DNA of 64,000 bases from CAVZAB01 sp963773155 (GCA_963773155.1 CAVZAB010000022.1:102961-166960), one strand, 5' to 3'; numbered from the stretch's first letter, positions 7,491 through 17,466 are shown. A program made the numbers and translations. The notes: generated from the letters alone by a model not told the origin.

Positions 7491-9202
7491 GTCGGCCGGC
7501 CGTGGTTGCATTGGCCGGCGCCCGGCGTGATCTCCATTTCGCGCAGCAGCGCATTCATCTCCTCCTCACGCAGGCGCCGGCCGGCCCGAACCGAATGGTG
7601 ACAAGCCATCGTCGCGAGTACCCGATCGCGCCGTCGCTCCAGCGACGAGGCCGCGTCCTCTTCAATCGTCTGCGCGAGATCGGCGACGAGCTGACGCAAA
7701 TTGGCCGATCGGAGCAACGCAGGAACTTCGCGCACCGCAATCGAGCCCGGGCCGAAGCTTTCGATCACCAGACCGAGGCCGGCCAGTTCCTGCGAATGGG
7801 CGATCAGCTGCAGGGCCTCATCCGTTGGCAGATCGACGATTTCCGGAACGAGCAGCAATTGTCGCTCGATGGTTCCGCCGGCGTGGGCCGCCTTGAATTT
7901 TTCATAAACGATTCGCTCATGCGCGGCATGCTGATCGACCAGAACAATGCCGTCGCTTGTTTGGGCGAGAATGTAGGTATCGTGTAGCTGCGCGCGGGCG
8001 AGGCCAAGGGCGGCGCCAGCGCTGCCGGGTCCGGTCGGTACCGGTTCGTCACTCTCGTTTTGCGCGACCGCGGCCGGTCCGGGCGGCGGCGAAAGAGGGG
8101 CAGACCAGGCCCGCCATTGCGTTGTCCGTTCCGGCAGATCGAATGCGAAATTGCGCTTGGCTGCGAGGTCCAGCATACGGATGGCGCCGGTGTCAGTGGC
8201 GCGATGGCGAGCCTGGGCGAGGACCTCCTTGAGGGCGCCGATAATCAAGCCACGCAGCAGGCCAGGGTCGCGAAACCTGACTTCCGCCTTGGCCGGATGA
8301 ACATTGACGTCAACCAGGCGCGGCGGGCATTCCAGAAACAGCACGATCGCGGGAAAGCGGTCGGCCGGCAAATAGTCGCGATACGCGGCGCGGATAGCAC
8401 CATTGATCGCTTTGTCGCGGACCGGCCGGCCATTGACGAAAGCATATTGCGCCAAACCGTTGGCCCGACTGAAGGTCGGCAGACCGGCATAGCCCATCAA
8501 CGTGAACTCGCCGCGCCGCGCATCGACCGGCAAGGCGTTGGCTTGGAAATCGCGGCCGAGAATCTGGCCGAGGCGTTCGATCAGGCCGGCATCGGCGGAA
8601 TGACAGGCCGGATAATCACAGGCGGTCAGGTGATCACCAGCGAGCGTAAAATGCACATCCGGCCGCGCCATGGCCAGCCGTTTGATGATGTCGACAGCCG
8701 CCTGGGCTTCAGACCGGTCGCTCTTGAGAAACTTCAATCGGGCCGGTGTCGCGGCAAAGAGCTCGGCAACCTCGACCCGGGTTCCGACAGGCTGGGCGGC
8801 CGGCATGACCTCTCCCTTGGTGCCGAACGCGACGAGGATGGCATAGCCGCTTGCTTGCCCTTCGGCGCGGGTGTGCACCTCGAGACGGGCGACGGAGCCG
8901 ATCGCCGGCAATGCCTCGCCGCGGAACCCCAAGGTCGTTATTGCCTCCAGATCGCCATTCGGCAGTTTCGACGTCGCATGCCGCTCGACCGCAAGCGCGA
9001 GATCTTCGGCATCCATGCCGCAACCGTTGTCGATAATCCGCATCCGCTGGCGGCCGCCGCCTTCGATGCTGACATCAATGCGCGAGGCGCCAGCGTCGAG
9101 GGCGTTTTCGACCAGCTCCTTGATCGCCGAGGCCGGCCGCTCGACCACTTCGCCGGCCGCAATTCGATCGACGAGAACGGGATCAAGACGGCGGACGGGC
9201 AT
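7439..9202 (-). CDS. mutL: DNA mismatch repair protein MutL (endonuclease type)
   Basis: MutL links MutS mismatch recognition to strand removal. 587 aa counting from ATG 9202; the longer GTG-type start at 9250 is less likely because family members begin MPVRRLDP. The GHKL ATPase domain has ELVENALDAGA at 29-39, DNGCGM at 58-63 and GFRGEAL at 92-98. The C-terminal half carries DQHAAHERIVYE, an exact match to the DQHA-x2-E-x4-E metal-dependent nuclease motif, and ends with GQCNHGRP, so this is a nicking MutL as in methyl-independent systems. It is followed 53 bp along by the M16 pair on the same strand. Confidence 0.96.
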   Translation of the reverse strand: MPVRRLDPVLVDRIAAGEVVERPASAIKELVENALDAGASRIDVSIEGGGRQRMRIIDNGCGMDAEDLALAVERHATSKLPNGDLEAITTLGFRGEALPAIGSVARLEVHTRAEGQASGYAILVAFGTKGEVMPAAQPVGTRVEVAELFAATPARLKFLKSDRSEAQAAVDIIKRLAMARPDVHFTLAGDHLTACDYPACHSADAGLIERLGQILGRDFQANALPVDARRGEFTLMGYAGLPTFSRANGLAQYAFVNGRPVRDKAINGAIRAAYRDYLPADRFPAIVLFLECPPRLVDVNVHPAKAEVRFRDPGLLRGLIIGALKEVLAQARHRATDTGAIRMLDLAAKRNFAFDLPERTTQWRAWSAPLSPPPGPAAVAQNESDEPVPTGPGSAGAALGLARAQLHDTYILAQTSDGIVLVDQHAAHERIVYEKFKAAHAGGTIERQLLLVPEIVDLPTDEALQLIAHSQELAGLGLVIESFGPGSIAVREVPALLRSANLRQLVADLAQTIEEDAASSLERRRDRVLATMACHHSVRAGRRLREEEMNALLREMEITPGAGQCNHGRPTYVELKLADIERLFGRR

Positions 9203-9255
9203 GCGAGATTTCCTAACCCGACCTTGACGCCGGCCGAAGCAGGCCGGCATTGAGG

Positions 9256-10542
9256 TCAGGCCGATAGGCCTACGGGACGACCGGCGGCAGCAACCAGCAG
9301 ACGCTTACCGGCAAACAGGCGCCGGGCCACCCTTTTCGCATCGTCGAGTGAGACGGCGGCAATCAGCCTGTCGCGTTCATCGAGAAAGCTTGGCTCATAG
9401 CCTTGGCGCCGCAAATGCAAAAGCTCACCGGCAATCTTGGTCGAGGTGTCAAATCTGAGCGGATAGGAGCCAATCATAAATTTCTTGGCCTTTTCCAGCT
9501 CGTCTGCGCTTGGCCCGGCGGCCGCGAGAGCAGCAATTTCCGCCTCGATCACATCGAGCAATTCCTGAGCCCGTTCGTTCTTGGTGCTCGTGCCGCCGAG
9601 CAGCATGGCGGTATGATCGGAGACCGCCAACTGGGTGTAGACCGAATAGGCGAGTCCACGCTTTTCGCGGACTTCCTTGAACAAGCGGGCTGAAAACACG
9701 CCGCCGCCGAGGATGTGGTTGACCAGCGCGGCAGCCATGAAATCGGGGTCCTTGCGGTCGATCCCCGGCAGGCCGAAGCGAATCGTCGTCTGCGGCAGAT
9801 CGATGTCGACGATCTGGCGATGGCCCTGGCCGTGCAGCACGATGTTTGGCACCGGCTTCAGCGCATTGTCGGCTGGTAGGCTGGCAAAGACGCGGTCGAT
9901 CAGGCCTTTCAACCGCGCTGCGTCGATCGCGCCGACGGCGGCGATTTTCAGCCCTTGCCGGGCGAACGACCGATCGCGCGCGGCGACGAGGTCGCCGCGC
10001 GCGATCGGGGCAATCGTCGCCTGCGACCCGCGTATGGGCTGGCCATAGGGATGGTCGGGAAAGGCCTCGGCACTGAAGGCGTGGCCGGCAACCGTATCGG
10101 GATCATTCGCCTCGCGCCGCAGCCCCGCCTCGATCTGCGAGCGCACTCTCTCGATCGCCGATTCATCAAGCCGTGGTGCGGCCACCGCCAGGTGCAAGAG
10201 ATCGAAGGCCGGGTCGATATGCTTGGCGAGGGTCCGCAATCGTCCATAAACAGCGTCGCGATCGGTGTTGAAGGATAGTTCGATGGCCTTCTCGTCCAAG
10301 GCCTCCTGGAAGGCGGTGGCATCGAGATCGCCGGCGCCTTCGTCGAGCAGGCTGGCGAACATGTACGCACATCCGGCCTTGTCCGCTGAATCCTGCGCCG
10401 CGCCGCCGTCAAAGGCGAATTCAACCGCAAGTAATGGCACCGCGTAATCCTCGACCAGCCAAACTTCGACGCCGCTATCGGTAGCGACGCGCTGGATGGA
10501 GGCGGCCCGTTCGGCCGTTTCAAGCTTAGCGGCTGCAGACAT
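9256..10542 (-). CDS. M16-family peptidase homologue lacking the zinc motif (partner subunit)
   Basis: 428-aa M16B-like protein with two domains. In the position where active members have HxxEH it reads YMFASLLDEG, so the zinc ligands are missing. The C-terminal half keeps the family features VNHILGGGVFSARLFKEVREKRGLAYSVY. Such inactive homologues form heterodimers with an active partner, here the adjacent upstream gene 42 bp away, and I infer the same. No signal peptide is seen, although the 5' neighbour also has none, so cytoplasmic action is possible. ATG 10542 start. Confidence 0.88.
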   Translation of the reverse strand: MSAAAKLETAERAASIQRVATDSGVEVWLVEDYAVPLLAVEFAFDGGAAQDSADKAGCAYMFASLLDEGAGDLDATAFQEALDEKAIELSFNTDRDAVYGRLRTLAKHIDPAFDLLHLAVAAPRLDESAIERVRSQIEAGLRREANDPDTVAGHAFSAEAFPDHPYGQPIRGSQATIAPIARGDLVAARDRSFARQGLKIAAVGAIDAARLKGLIDRVFASLPADNALKPVPNIVLHGQGHRQIVDIDLPQTTIRFGLPGIDRKDPDFMAAALVNHILGGGVFSARLFKEVREKRGLAYSVYTQLAVSDHTAMLLGGTSTKNERAQELLDVIEAEIAALAAAGPSADELEKAKKFMIGSYPLRFDTSTKIAGELLHLRRQGYEPSFLDERDRLIAAVSLDDAKRVARRLFAGKRLLVAAAGRPVGLSA

Positions 10543-10584
10543 GGCTTATCGCTCCTCGACAGTGCCGCTTTCGTGATCGCGCCA

Positions 10585-11916
10585 TCAGGCCGCCGATTTC
10601 GCAAGCAGATGGCCGCTAACAGCCCGTTCCTTGACGAGCCATTTCTGCGCGGCGGCCCGAATCGCCTCGGCGGAGACTGCCTCGATACGGTCTGGCCATT
10701 GTTGGACGTCCTCCACGCTCTGACCAATGGCCAAAGACGCGCCGAACCAGCGCGCCAGGGCGGCCTGCAAATCTTGTGCATAGACGGCCTGAGCAATGAG
10801 TCGGGTCTTGGCCCGGGCAAGATCGGCGGCCGCCACCGGCTGCCTGGCCAAGTGCCGGGCCGCTTCATCGATTGCCGCACCGAGCTGTTCGAGGCCGATG
10901 CCCGGTGCCGGCACCACATAGACGTAGAAACGTGTCATGTCGGTCGCCGTCCCCATGTAATAGGTCCCGGCGGCTACGGCTATCCGGCGCTCGAGCACCA
11001 GCGTGCGGTAGAGAAGGCTGGTGGCCCCGCCGCCCATAAGATGGGCAAGAACCTCGAGCGCCTCGGCCTCACCCGGCGCTGCGGTTCGGTAGGAGGGGAC
11101 AAGATAGATCCGCTGGTAGGACGGTTGTTCGACCTTCTCGTCGGCCAGGGTCACGAGCCGGTGGGCCCGCGGTTCCGGTTCGCGCAGGTGGAGACGCCCC
11201 GGTGGCGCAGCGGCGGCGGCAACTTGACCATAGCTTGCCGTCGCCAGGCGGTACACTTCGTCGGGCGTGACATCGCCAGCCACGACGAGAATCGCGTTGC
11301 CCGGCGTGTAGTAGCGGCGGTAATAGGCCAACGCATCATTACGCGACAAACCCTCGATTTCGTGACCCCAGCCGATGATCGGGGTGCCGTAGGGATGGCG
11401 GACAAAAAGCGCGGCCTGCATCGCTTCGCCAAGCTCAGCCGACGGATCGCTGTCAGTGCGCATGCGGCGCTCTTCGAGAACCACGTCGCGCTCCGGATTG
11501 ACCACGTCATCGCTGAGCGAGAGGCCAGTCATGCGGTCGGCTTCGAAGGCCATGGCGGTCGCCAGATGGGCCTTTGGCAAGCGCTGGAAATAGGCGGTGT
11601 AATCGTTCGAGGTGAAGGCGTTCTCCTGCCCGCCGAGCTCGGCGATTACGTTGGAAAACTCGCCCTGCGGATGGGCCTCGGTTCCCTTGAACATCAGGTG
11701 TTCGAGAAAATGGGCAATGCCGGACTTGCCGACGGGATCCGCGGCCGAGCCATTGCGGTACCACACCATATGGGTCACGACTGGCGCCCGATGGTCGGGA
11801 ATGACTACGATCTGCAGGCCATTCGGCAGGCGCATCTGGGCGATCTGCGGCTTTTTACCTCCCTCGCCCCGCTTGTCCGGCGCCGGACCGGACCTGGCCA
11901 GTGTTTTCAACTCCAT
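10585..11916 (-). CDS. Zinc-dependent M16-family peptidase (active subunit)
   Basis: 443 aa. The inverted zinc motif HFLEH is at residues 69-73, followed by the family's MFKGT and by NAFTSNDYTAYFQ, with the distal glutamate region NPERDVVLEERR supplying the third ligand. ATG 11916 is preferred to GTG 11958 because it is preceded by AAGGGG. It forms an operon with the zinc-less M16 gene downstream, an arrangement like mitochondrial processing peptidase alpha/beta and bacterial PqqF/L-type pairs. The substrate is unknown. No signal peptide is evident. Confidence 0.92.
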   Translation of the reverse strand: MELKTLARSGPAPDKRGEGGKKPQIAQMRLPNGLQIVVIPDHRAPVVTHMVWYRNGSAADPVGKSGIAHFLEHLMFKGTEAHPQGEFSNVIAELGGQENAFTSNDYTAYFQRLPKAHLATAMAFEADRMTGLSLSDDVVNPERDVVLEERRMRTDSDPSAELGEAMQAALFVRHPYGTPIIGWGHEIEGLSRNDALAYYRRYYTPGNAILVVAGDVTPDEVYRLATASYGQVAAAAAPPGRLHLREPEPRAHRLVTLADEKVEQPSYQRIYLVPSYRTAAPGEAEALEVLAHLMGGGATSLLYRTLVLERRIAVAAGTYYMGTATDMTRFYVYVVPAPGIGLEQLGAAIDEAARHLARQPVAAADLARAKTRLIAQAVYAQDLQAALARWFGASLAIGQSVEDVQQWPDRIEAVSAEAIRAAAQKWLVKERAVSGHLLAKSAA

Positions 11917-12048
11917 GATTACCCCTTCGCGCGCACGCCTGCGCAACAATATAGGCACGCTTCGGGTTTCCGTCAGGCCCCCAAGCTAGAAATCAGCAAT
12001 ATTGCTGCTGCCGCATGCGGCGTGCGCCACGTCGCCAAAGCCGATCGA

Positions 12049-12738
12049 CTATTCCTCGACTGGCTTCGACTTCCAGTAATTCTTGGGGTCGGCCTGCTCG
12101 TCCTTTTGCTTGAACGGCGCGTCGAAGGTTGCCTGCACCTTCTTGGTCGCAACCCGATAACCCTTCGGCGGCTGGGTCAGATATTCGCGGTCCGGTTCCT
12201 CACCGACGGCGACTTCCTTTGTCGACTGGTCGAGCGCAGCGCCGTTACGCAATTCATCCGGATTGACATATAGGCAATTGTGCTGGTTGTCGCCGCAGCG
12301 CGGTTGCTGGGGCGGTTCCACCGCCGTGCCGGCATAGCGGCCGGAATTGAGCTCCTGTTTGGACAAAACATCGTTGCCCTTAGCCGGTGAGCCCTTGGCG
12401 CGGCTCGCCTCGAGAGCCGCCTTGCGCCGCTTCACGACGTCGGGATCCAGCGGCCAGGCGGCGCTGCGGGTTGCGCCAGCCTCCTGCGGCTGCCGCAATT
12501 CCATCCTGGGCGGCAGGACCAGAGGCGCCCTTTCCCGGTAATCGATTTCCGCTTTGGCGTCGTTGCGCTCGGTTGGGCTGATCGTCAAAATGCCAAGCAA
12601 AGTGTCGAAAAAATTCGCCTGGCCATCGTCGACAGCCCGGGCGGGCAGGCTGGTGGTCACCGAAACGCCTGCGGCAAAGACGATCGCCGCCGACAATGCC
12701 TTGGCTTGCGTCCTCAGGTCGAAAAGTCCGTCGCGCAT
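12049..12738 (-). CDS. Secreted hypothetical protein, possibly DUF3035/BamF-like
   Basis: 229-aa protein with a likely Sec signal peptide (hydrophobic ALSAAIVFAAGVSVTTSL then PARA). The mature part is hydrophilic and rich in Pro, Lys, Asp and Gln, with one Cys pair in PRCGDNQHNCLY. The RERAPLVLPPRMELRQP segment resembles the core of DUF3035 proteins, named BamF in Rhodobacter/Caulobacter, which also sit between lspA and M16 peptidases; this assignment is inference. ATG 12738 was chosen because the signal peptide starts there, although the frame is open to 12846. No lipobox was seen, which argues against a BamF-type lipoprotein. Confidence 0.6.
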   Translation of the reverse strand: MRDGLFDLRTQAKALSAAIVFAAGVSVTTSLPARAVDDGQANFFDTLLGILTISPTERNDAKAEIDYRERAPLVLPPRMELRQPQEAGATRSAAWPLDPDVVKRRKAALEASRAKGSPAKGNDVLSKQELNSGRYAGTAVEPPQQPRCGDNQHNCLYVNPDELRNGAALDQSTKEVAVGEEPDREYLTQPPKGYRVATKKVQATFDAPFKQKDEQADPKNYWKSKPVEE

Positions 12739-12891
12739 AATGTCCCACTCCGCTGCCAGATCGGGCCAGTGCCCAGCCGATGCCAAAACTTCAAGGCATT
12801 TTCTGGGCCGACCCACCTGTGTGGTCCCAAGACCCGGCGCCTCCAACCTTCGACCGAAATTCGATCGAGCAAATCGGCCTGGCCCATTCCA

Positions 12892-13398
12892 TCACCCAGA
12901 CCGGTCGCCGGCCGGAAGCTTGGCCGTTTGGCCCGCGATTGACTCATACAACAAAAGCCCGACTCCGGCAACGATGGCAACATCGGCCAGGTTGAAGACG
13001 TACCAGCTGAATCGGCCGATATGAAACAGAAAGAAATCGGCGACGGCGCCGTAGAGCACCCGGTCAAGCGCATTGCCGAGCGCTCCGCCGACGAGCAATC
13101 CGAGGGCCAGGCTGGTCAGGCCGTTCTTCGAGCGCCAAAGCCAGCCGGCGAGAAAGACGGTAGCGGCCAGCGTCAGGGCGAGCAGGAGATAGCGGCCGCG
13201 GTCGCTCTCGGCGGGAAAGAGCGAGTAGGATATACCGCGATTCCAGGCAAGGATCATATCGAAAAACGGGGCGATGTGGAGCGGCTGGCGGGCAGCTATG
13301 TCAAACACGAACAGCGCCCAACCCTTGTGCAGCTGGTCGAGCGCCAGGGCGCCGATCGCCGCGGCTATGCCGATCCAGCGGGCCGGATTCACGGCCAT
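12892..13398 (-). CDS. lspA: Lipoprotein signal peptidase (signal peptidase II)
   Basis: Inner-membrane aspartyl protease that cleaves prolipoproteins after diacylglyceryl transfer. 168 aa with four predicted membrane segments. Catalytic residues are in the two family motifs: GNALDR followed by VADFF (Asp121) and FNLADV (Asp139). NRGISYSLF corresponds to the conserved NxGxAFG-like loop. Its start overlaps the 3' end of ileS by 10 bp, the classic ileS-lspA order. ATG 13398. Confidence 0.95.
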   Translation of the reverse strand: MAVNPARWIGIAAAIGALALDQLHKGWALFVFDIAARQPLHIAPFFDMILAWNRGISYSLFPAESDRGRYLLLALTLAATVFLAGWLWRSKNGLTSLALGLLVGGALGNALDRVLYGAVADFFLFHIGRFSWYVFNLADVAIVAGVGLLLYESIAGQTAKLPAGDRSG

Positions 13399-16376
13399 TT
13401 GCCCGCCGCCATCAATTCGCGCAGGGCGGCCGCGTCGCGCGGGGTGACGTCGGGAAATTCCGGATCACTGCCGACCGCCGGCGAGTAGCGCCAAGAGCGT
13501 GCGCATTTGCGGCCCTTGGCCCGCACGGGCATCACCGCGACAGCGGCGACATCGGTTAAGCGGAAGGCTGAGTTGGGTGCCGCCTCGCCGCGAATCTCGA
13601 TATCGGAGGTGATGCAGACCTCGGCAAGGTCGACCCCGGCGAGAAGGCTATGCAGTTCTGGATCGCCAATGTAGACAATTGGCGCCGCCTCGAGCGACGA
13701 GCCAATTTTCTTATTCGCCCGTTCGATTTCCAAAGCGCCGGTGACGACCCGCCGGACGTCGCGGATCCGGTCCCATTTTGCGGCGAGGGCCGGATCGCTG
13801 CGCGCCGCCAGATCCTCGCGGAAGGTCAGCAGGTGCACCGAGGGTTCCTGGTCCGGACGGTAGGCGAGCCAGGCCTCGTCGCAGGTGAAGACGAGAATTG
13901 GCGCCAGCCATTTCAAAAGTGCGTCACAAAGTATGTCGATCGTCGTCAAGGCGCTCTTACGAGCGTTGCTCGATGGCGGATCGCAATAGAGAACATCTTT
14001 GCGAATGTCGAAATAAAAGGCCGAAAGATCGGTCGTCATGAAATGCGAAAGCAGGGCAACGACGCGTTTGTAGTCGAAGTCCTGATAGGCTTCCCGCACG
14101 GCGGCGTCGAGAACGCTCGCCTTGTGCAGCATGAGCCGTTCGAGTTCAGGCATCAGGCGCGGGGCGACGTGATCGCGCCCATCGAAATGGGCCAGGCTGC
14201 CGAGCATCCAGCGGATCGTATTGCGCAGCTTGCGGTAGGTCTCGATAAACGTCTTTAGAATTTCCGGCCCGATGCGCAGATCATCGGCATAGTCGGAGGC
14301 GCACACCCATAGCCGCAATATGTCGGCGCCGGCATCCTTGATGACATCCTGTGGGGCAACGACATTGCCGAGCGACTTCGACATTTTCTGGCCCTTCTCG
14401 TCGAGGACGAAACCGTGCGTCAGAACAATGTCGAAGGGGGCCACGCCGCGCGTGCCACAGCTTTCCAGCAGGGACGAATGAAACCAGCCGCGGTGCTGGT
14501 CAGACCCTTCCAGATACATCACATCGTCGTCGCCGCCATGGACGCGGCGACGAATGCCGGCAAGGCCGGGAAAATTCTGTGGATCCTCCAGGGTAAAGGC
14601 GTGGGTCGAACCCGAATCGAACCAGACGTCGAGAACATCGTCGATCTTCTCGAAAGCCGCAGGGTCGTGATCAGGCAGCAGGAAGCGCCGGCCGTCGGTG
14701 TCGGCAAACCAGGCATCGGCGCCGTCGAGCTCAAAGGCCTCGGCGATCCGCTTGTTGACTCGTTCGTCGACGAGAATTTCATGGCCGCCCTTGCGGACGA
14801 AGACCGCGATCGGGACACCCCAGCTACGCTGGCGCGAGACAACCCAATCAGGCCGGTTTTCGATCATGCCGTTGATCCGATTCTCGCCGGAGGGCGGGAC
14901 CCAGCGCGTCGTGCGGATTGCAGCGAGTGCCCGTCGACGCAAGGTGTCGCCGGGCACTGCCTCGCCCGCCGTTTCGCGGATTGGTTGATCCATGGCGATG
15001 AACCATTGCGGCGTATTGCGGAAAATTACCGGTTTCTTCGAGCGCCAGGAATGCGGATATTGGTGGGTCAACCGCCCGCGCGCGACGAGATGCCTGGCCT
15101 CGATCAGAGCCTTGATCACGGCTTCGTTGGCATCGCCTTTGGCACCTTTGTCGGTGATTATGCGACGGCCAACGAAACCCGGCGCCTCTTCGGTGAAGTA
15201 GCCCTCGGCATCGACGGTATAGGGTATGCGCGTTTCAATGCCGCGCACCCGCAGCGGCTGCTGGTTTGCCACCCAGATATCGAAATCCTCGCGGCCGTGG
15301 CCGGGCGCGGTGTGGACGAAGCCGGTGCCGCTGTCGGCGGTGACATGTTGGCCTTCGAGCAGCGGCACGGCGAAACTATAGCCGGCGATGACGCCGTCGA
15401 GCGGATGGGCGCAGATCAACTGTTGCAATTGGGCTGCGCCGACGTCGCGCAGGCGCTCGAAGCTGGTCACCCGAGCGGCCTGGAACACTTCGGCGGCCAT
15501 GGCGTCGGCCAGAACAAAGCAGGCGCCCGCCTCGGTCCAATTGCCGGGCGGCGCCTCGCTCACTCGGTAGAGGCCATAGTCGATCGATCCGGCAAAGGCG
15601 ATGGCGCGATTGCCGGGAATGGTCCAGGGCGTCGTTGTCCAGATCACGATGGCGGCGGCCTCTGTCCAGGGCGCGGCTGAGCGGATCGGAAAGGCGACAT
15701 AAACAGTGTCGGAAACGTGGTCGGCATATTCGACCTCGGCTTCGGCGAGCGCGGTCCGCTCGACAACCGACCACATGACCGGCTTGGAGCCGCGATAGAG
15801 CGTGCCATTGGCCGCGAATTTGAAGATCTCCCGGACAATCTGCGCTTCGGCCGGAAAGCTCATGGTCGAATAGGGATGATTCCAGTCCCCGGTAATGCCC
15901 AGGCGCTCGAACTCGGCCCGCTGGACGCCCAGCCAATGTTGCGCGAAGGCGCGGCATTCCCGGCGGAATTCGATGACCGGCACATCGTCCTTGTTGAGAC
16001 CCTTGGCGCGGTACTGCTCCTCGATCTTCCATTCGATCGGCAGGCCGTGGCAATCCCAGCCCGGCACATAGTTGGAATCCTTGCCGAGCATCTGCTGGGA
16101 GCGGGTCACCACATCCTTGAGGATCTTGTTGAGCGCATGGCCGATGTGAATATTGGCATTGGCGTAGGGCGGGCCGTCATGCAGGACGAATTTCGGCTTG
16201 CCGAGGGAGCGCCGGCGGAGCCGATCATAGAGGTCGATCGCCTGCCAGCGGGCGAGGATTTCCGGCTCCTTCTTTGGCAGTCCGGCCCGCATCGCAAAAC
16301 CAGTGCGCGGCAGGAAGAGGCTTGGCGCGTAGTCGCGGCCCGGGCCGGGATCGTTCCTGGAGTTCTGGTCGTTCAT
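13389..16376 (-). CDS. ileS: Isoleucyl-tRNA synthetase
   Basis: Class I aminoacyl-tRNA synthetase charging tRNA-Ile. 995 aa from ATG 16376, which has GAAGGAA just upstream; the longer frame to 16466 lacks support. HIGH is at 77-80 (NIHIGHALN) and KMSKS lies in DEKGQKMSKSLGN. The CP1 editing domain lies between, with WTTTPWTIPGNRA. The C-terminus has a single KCARSW instead of the paired zinc cysteines of E. coli IleRS, a form I recall from other alphaproteobacteria. Coupled to lspA by a 10-bp overlap. Confidence 0.97.
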   Translation of the reverse strand: MNDQNSRNDPGPGRDYAPSLFLPRTGFAMRAGLPKKEPEILARWQAIDLYDRLRRRSLGKPKFVLHDGPPYANANIHIGHALNKILKDVVTRSQQMLGKDSNYVPGWDCHGLPIEWKIEEQYRAKGLNKDDVPVIEFRRECRAFAQHWLGVQRAEFERLGITGDWNHPYSTMSFPAEAQIVREIFKFAANGTLYRGSKPVMWSVVERTALAEAEVEYADHVSDTVYVAFPIRSAAPWTEAAAIVIWTTTPWTIPGNRAIAFAGSIDYGLYRVSEAPPGNWTEAGACFVLADAMAAEVFQAARVTSFERLRDVGAAQLQQLICAHPLDGVIAGYSFAVPLLEGQHVTADSGTGFVHTAPGHGREDFDIWVANQQPLRVRGIETRIPYTVDAEGYFTEEAPGFVGRRIITDKGAKGDANEAVIKALIEARHLVARGRLTHQYPHSWRSKKPVIFRNTPQWFIAMDQPIRETAGEAVPGDTLRRRALAAIRTTRWVPPSGENRINGMIENRPDWVVSRQRSWGVPIAVFVRKGGHEILVDERVNKRIAEAFELDGADAWFADTDGRRFLLPDHDPAAFEKIDDVLDVWFDSGSTHAFTLEDPQNFPGLAGIRRRVHGGDDDVMYLEGSDQHRGWFHSSLLESCGTRGVAPFDIVLTHGFVLDEKGQKMSKSLGNVVAPQDVIKDAGADILRLWVCASDYADDLRIGPEILKTFIETYRKLRNTIRWMLGSLAHFDGRDHVAPRLMPELERLMLHKASVLDAAVREAYQDFDYKRVVALLSHFMTTDLSAFYFDIRKDVLYCDPPSSNARKSALTTIDILCDALLKWLAPILVFTCDEAWLAYRPDQEPSVHLLTFREDLAARSDPALAAKWDRIRDVRRVVTGALEIERANKKIGSSLEAAPIVYIGDPELHSLLAGVDLAEVCITSDIEIRGEAAPNSAFRLTDVAAVAVMPVRAKGRKCARSWRYSPAVGSDPEFPDVTPRDAAALRELMAAGKWP

Positions 16377-16497
16377 TTCCTTCGCCTGTTGCGTCGTCCC
16401 CTTTGACCCCGCCAATCCGGGCCAGGCGCGCCCGCCCCGCTTAGAGGATTTGGCGGCACACGCCAACCGCCTTCTTGCGGGCCGGGGCGGCCAGGGC

Positions 16498-17466
16498 TCA
16501 GCCGGCCAGGATCCGGCGGGCCGCCGCCGCGTCCTGGCGCATCTGGACGGTCAATTCCGCCGCCGATGCGAATTTCGCCTCCCCGCGAATCCAGTCGACG
16601 AAGGCGACCTCGACGCTTTTGCCATAGAGATCGCCGTCGAAATCGAAAACATGGACCTCGAGCAGCGGCGCGCCATTCTCGAAGGTGGGCCGGCGGCCGT
16701 AGCTCGCCACGCCGGCATGGCAGCGACCATCCACGCGCAGAAACACTGCGTAAATGCCGAAAGCCAGCACACAGGGCGGATCAAGTTCGAGGTTGGCCGT
16801 CGGAAAGCCCAGGGTGCGGCCGAGCCGCTTGCCGGCAACGACGGTGGCGATGACAAACCAGTTGCGGCCGAGGAGCCGGGCTGCCAGCGCCACATCGCCG
16901 CGCGCCAGCGCCGCCCTGGTTTCGGTCGAGGAGACAGCCTGCAGCGACCCCGCCGCGTCGGCCTTGACCGGTTCAACGATCTCGACCGCAAACCCGTGCC
17001 GCTTGCCGGCCGCGGCCAGAAAGGCCGGCGAGCCCTGCCGGCCGCGGCCGAAATGAAAATCATAGCCGACGACGACCGCCGCGACGCCGAGCCTTCGAAC
17101 CAAAATCTCGACGACGAAGGCTTCGGCATCAAGGCCGGCGAGCGCCGCATCGAAGGTGAGCACAATCACGCCGTCAAGGCCAAGCCCGGCCAGGGCCCGT
17201 GCCTTGGCGGTTTCGGGTGTCAGCCGGAAAATGACAGGGCGCCCGGCAAAGAAATCGGCCGGGTGCGGTTCAAAGGTCAGGACCGCGCAAGGTCGCCCGA
17301 GTCGCCCGGCCAGGGAACGGGCCCGTTCGATCACGGCGGCGTGACCGCGATGGACACCGTCGAAATTGCCTATGGCGACCACCGCCCCGGCGAGCCCGGC
17401 TGGCGCGGCAACGGGGTCGCGGACGAGAAGGAAGGGGGCGCGCCCAATCGTTTGGCTGGCATTCAT
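16498..17466 (-). CDS. ribF: Bifunctional riboflavin kinase/FAD synthetase
   Basis: Makes FMN and FAD from riboflavin. 322 aa from ATG 17466. The N-terminal nucleotidyltransferase domain has GNFDGVHRGH (33-42), TFEPHP, and STETRAALARGDVALA. The C-terminal kinase domain has GRTLGFPTANL, ASYGRRPTF and the VHVFDFDGDLYG motif. It lies upstream of ileS in the same direction with a 121-bp gap, as in the common ribF-ileS-lspA order. Confidence 0.95.
   Translation of the reverse strand: MNASQTIGRAPFLLVRDPVAAPAGLAGAVVAIGNFDGVHRGHAAVIERARSLAGRLGRPCAVLTFEPHPADFFAGRPVIFRLTPETAKARALAGLGLDGVIVLTFDAALAGLDAEAFVVEILVRRLGVAAVVVGYDFHFGRGRQGSPAFLAAAGKRHGFAVEIVEPVKADAAGSLQAVSSTETRAALARGDVALAARLLGRNWFVIATVVAGKRLGRTLGFPTANLELDPPCVLAFGIYAVFLRVDGRCHAGVASYGRRPTFENGAPLLEVHVFDFDGDLYGKSVEVAFVDWIRGEAKFASAAELTVQMRQDAAAARRILAG

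Noticed and set aside
10573..12273. Long 566-codon forward open frame
   Set aside because: It is antisense to the two M16 peptidase-region genes, which have clear motifs; a GC-rich shadow frame.
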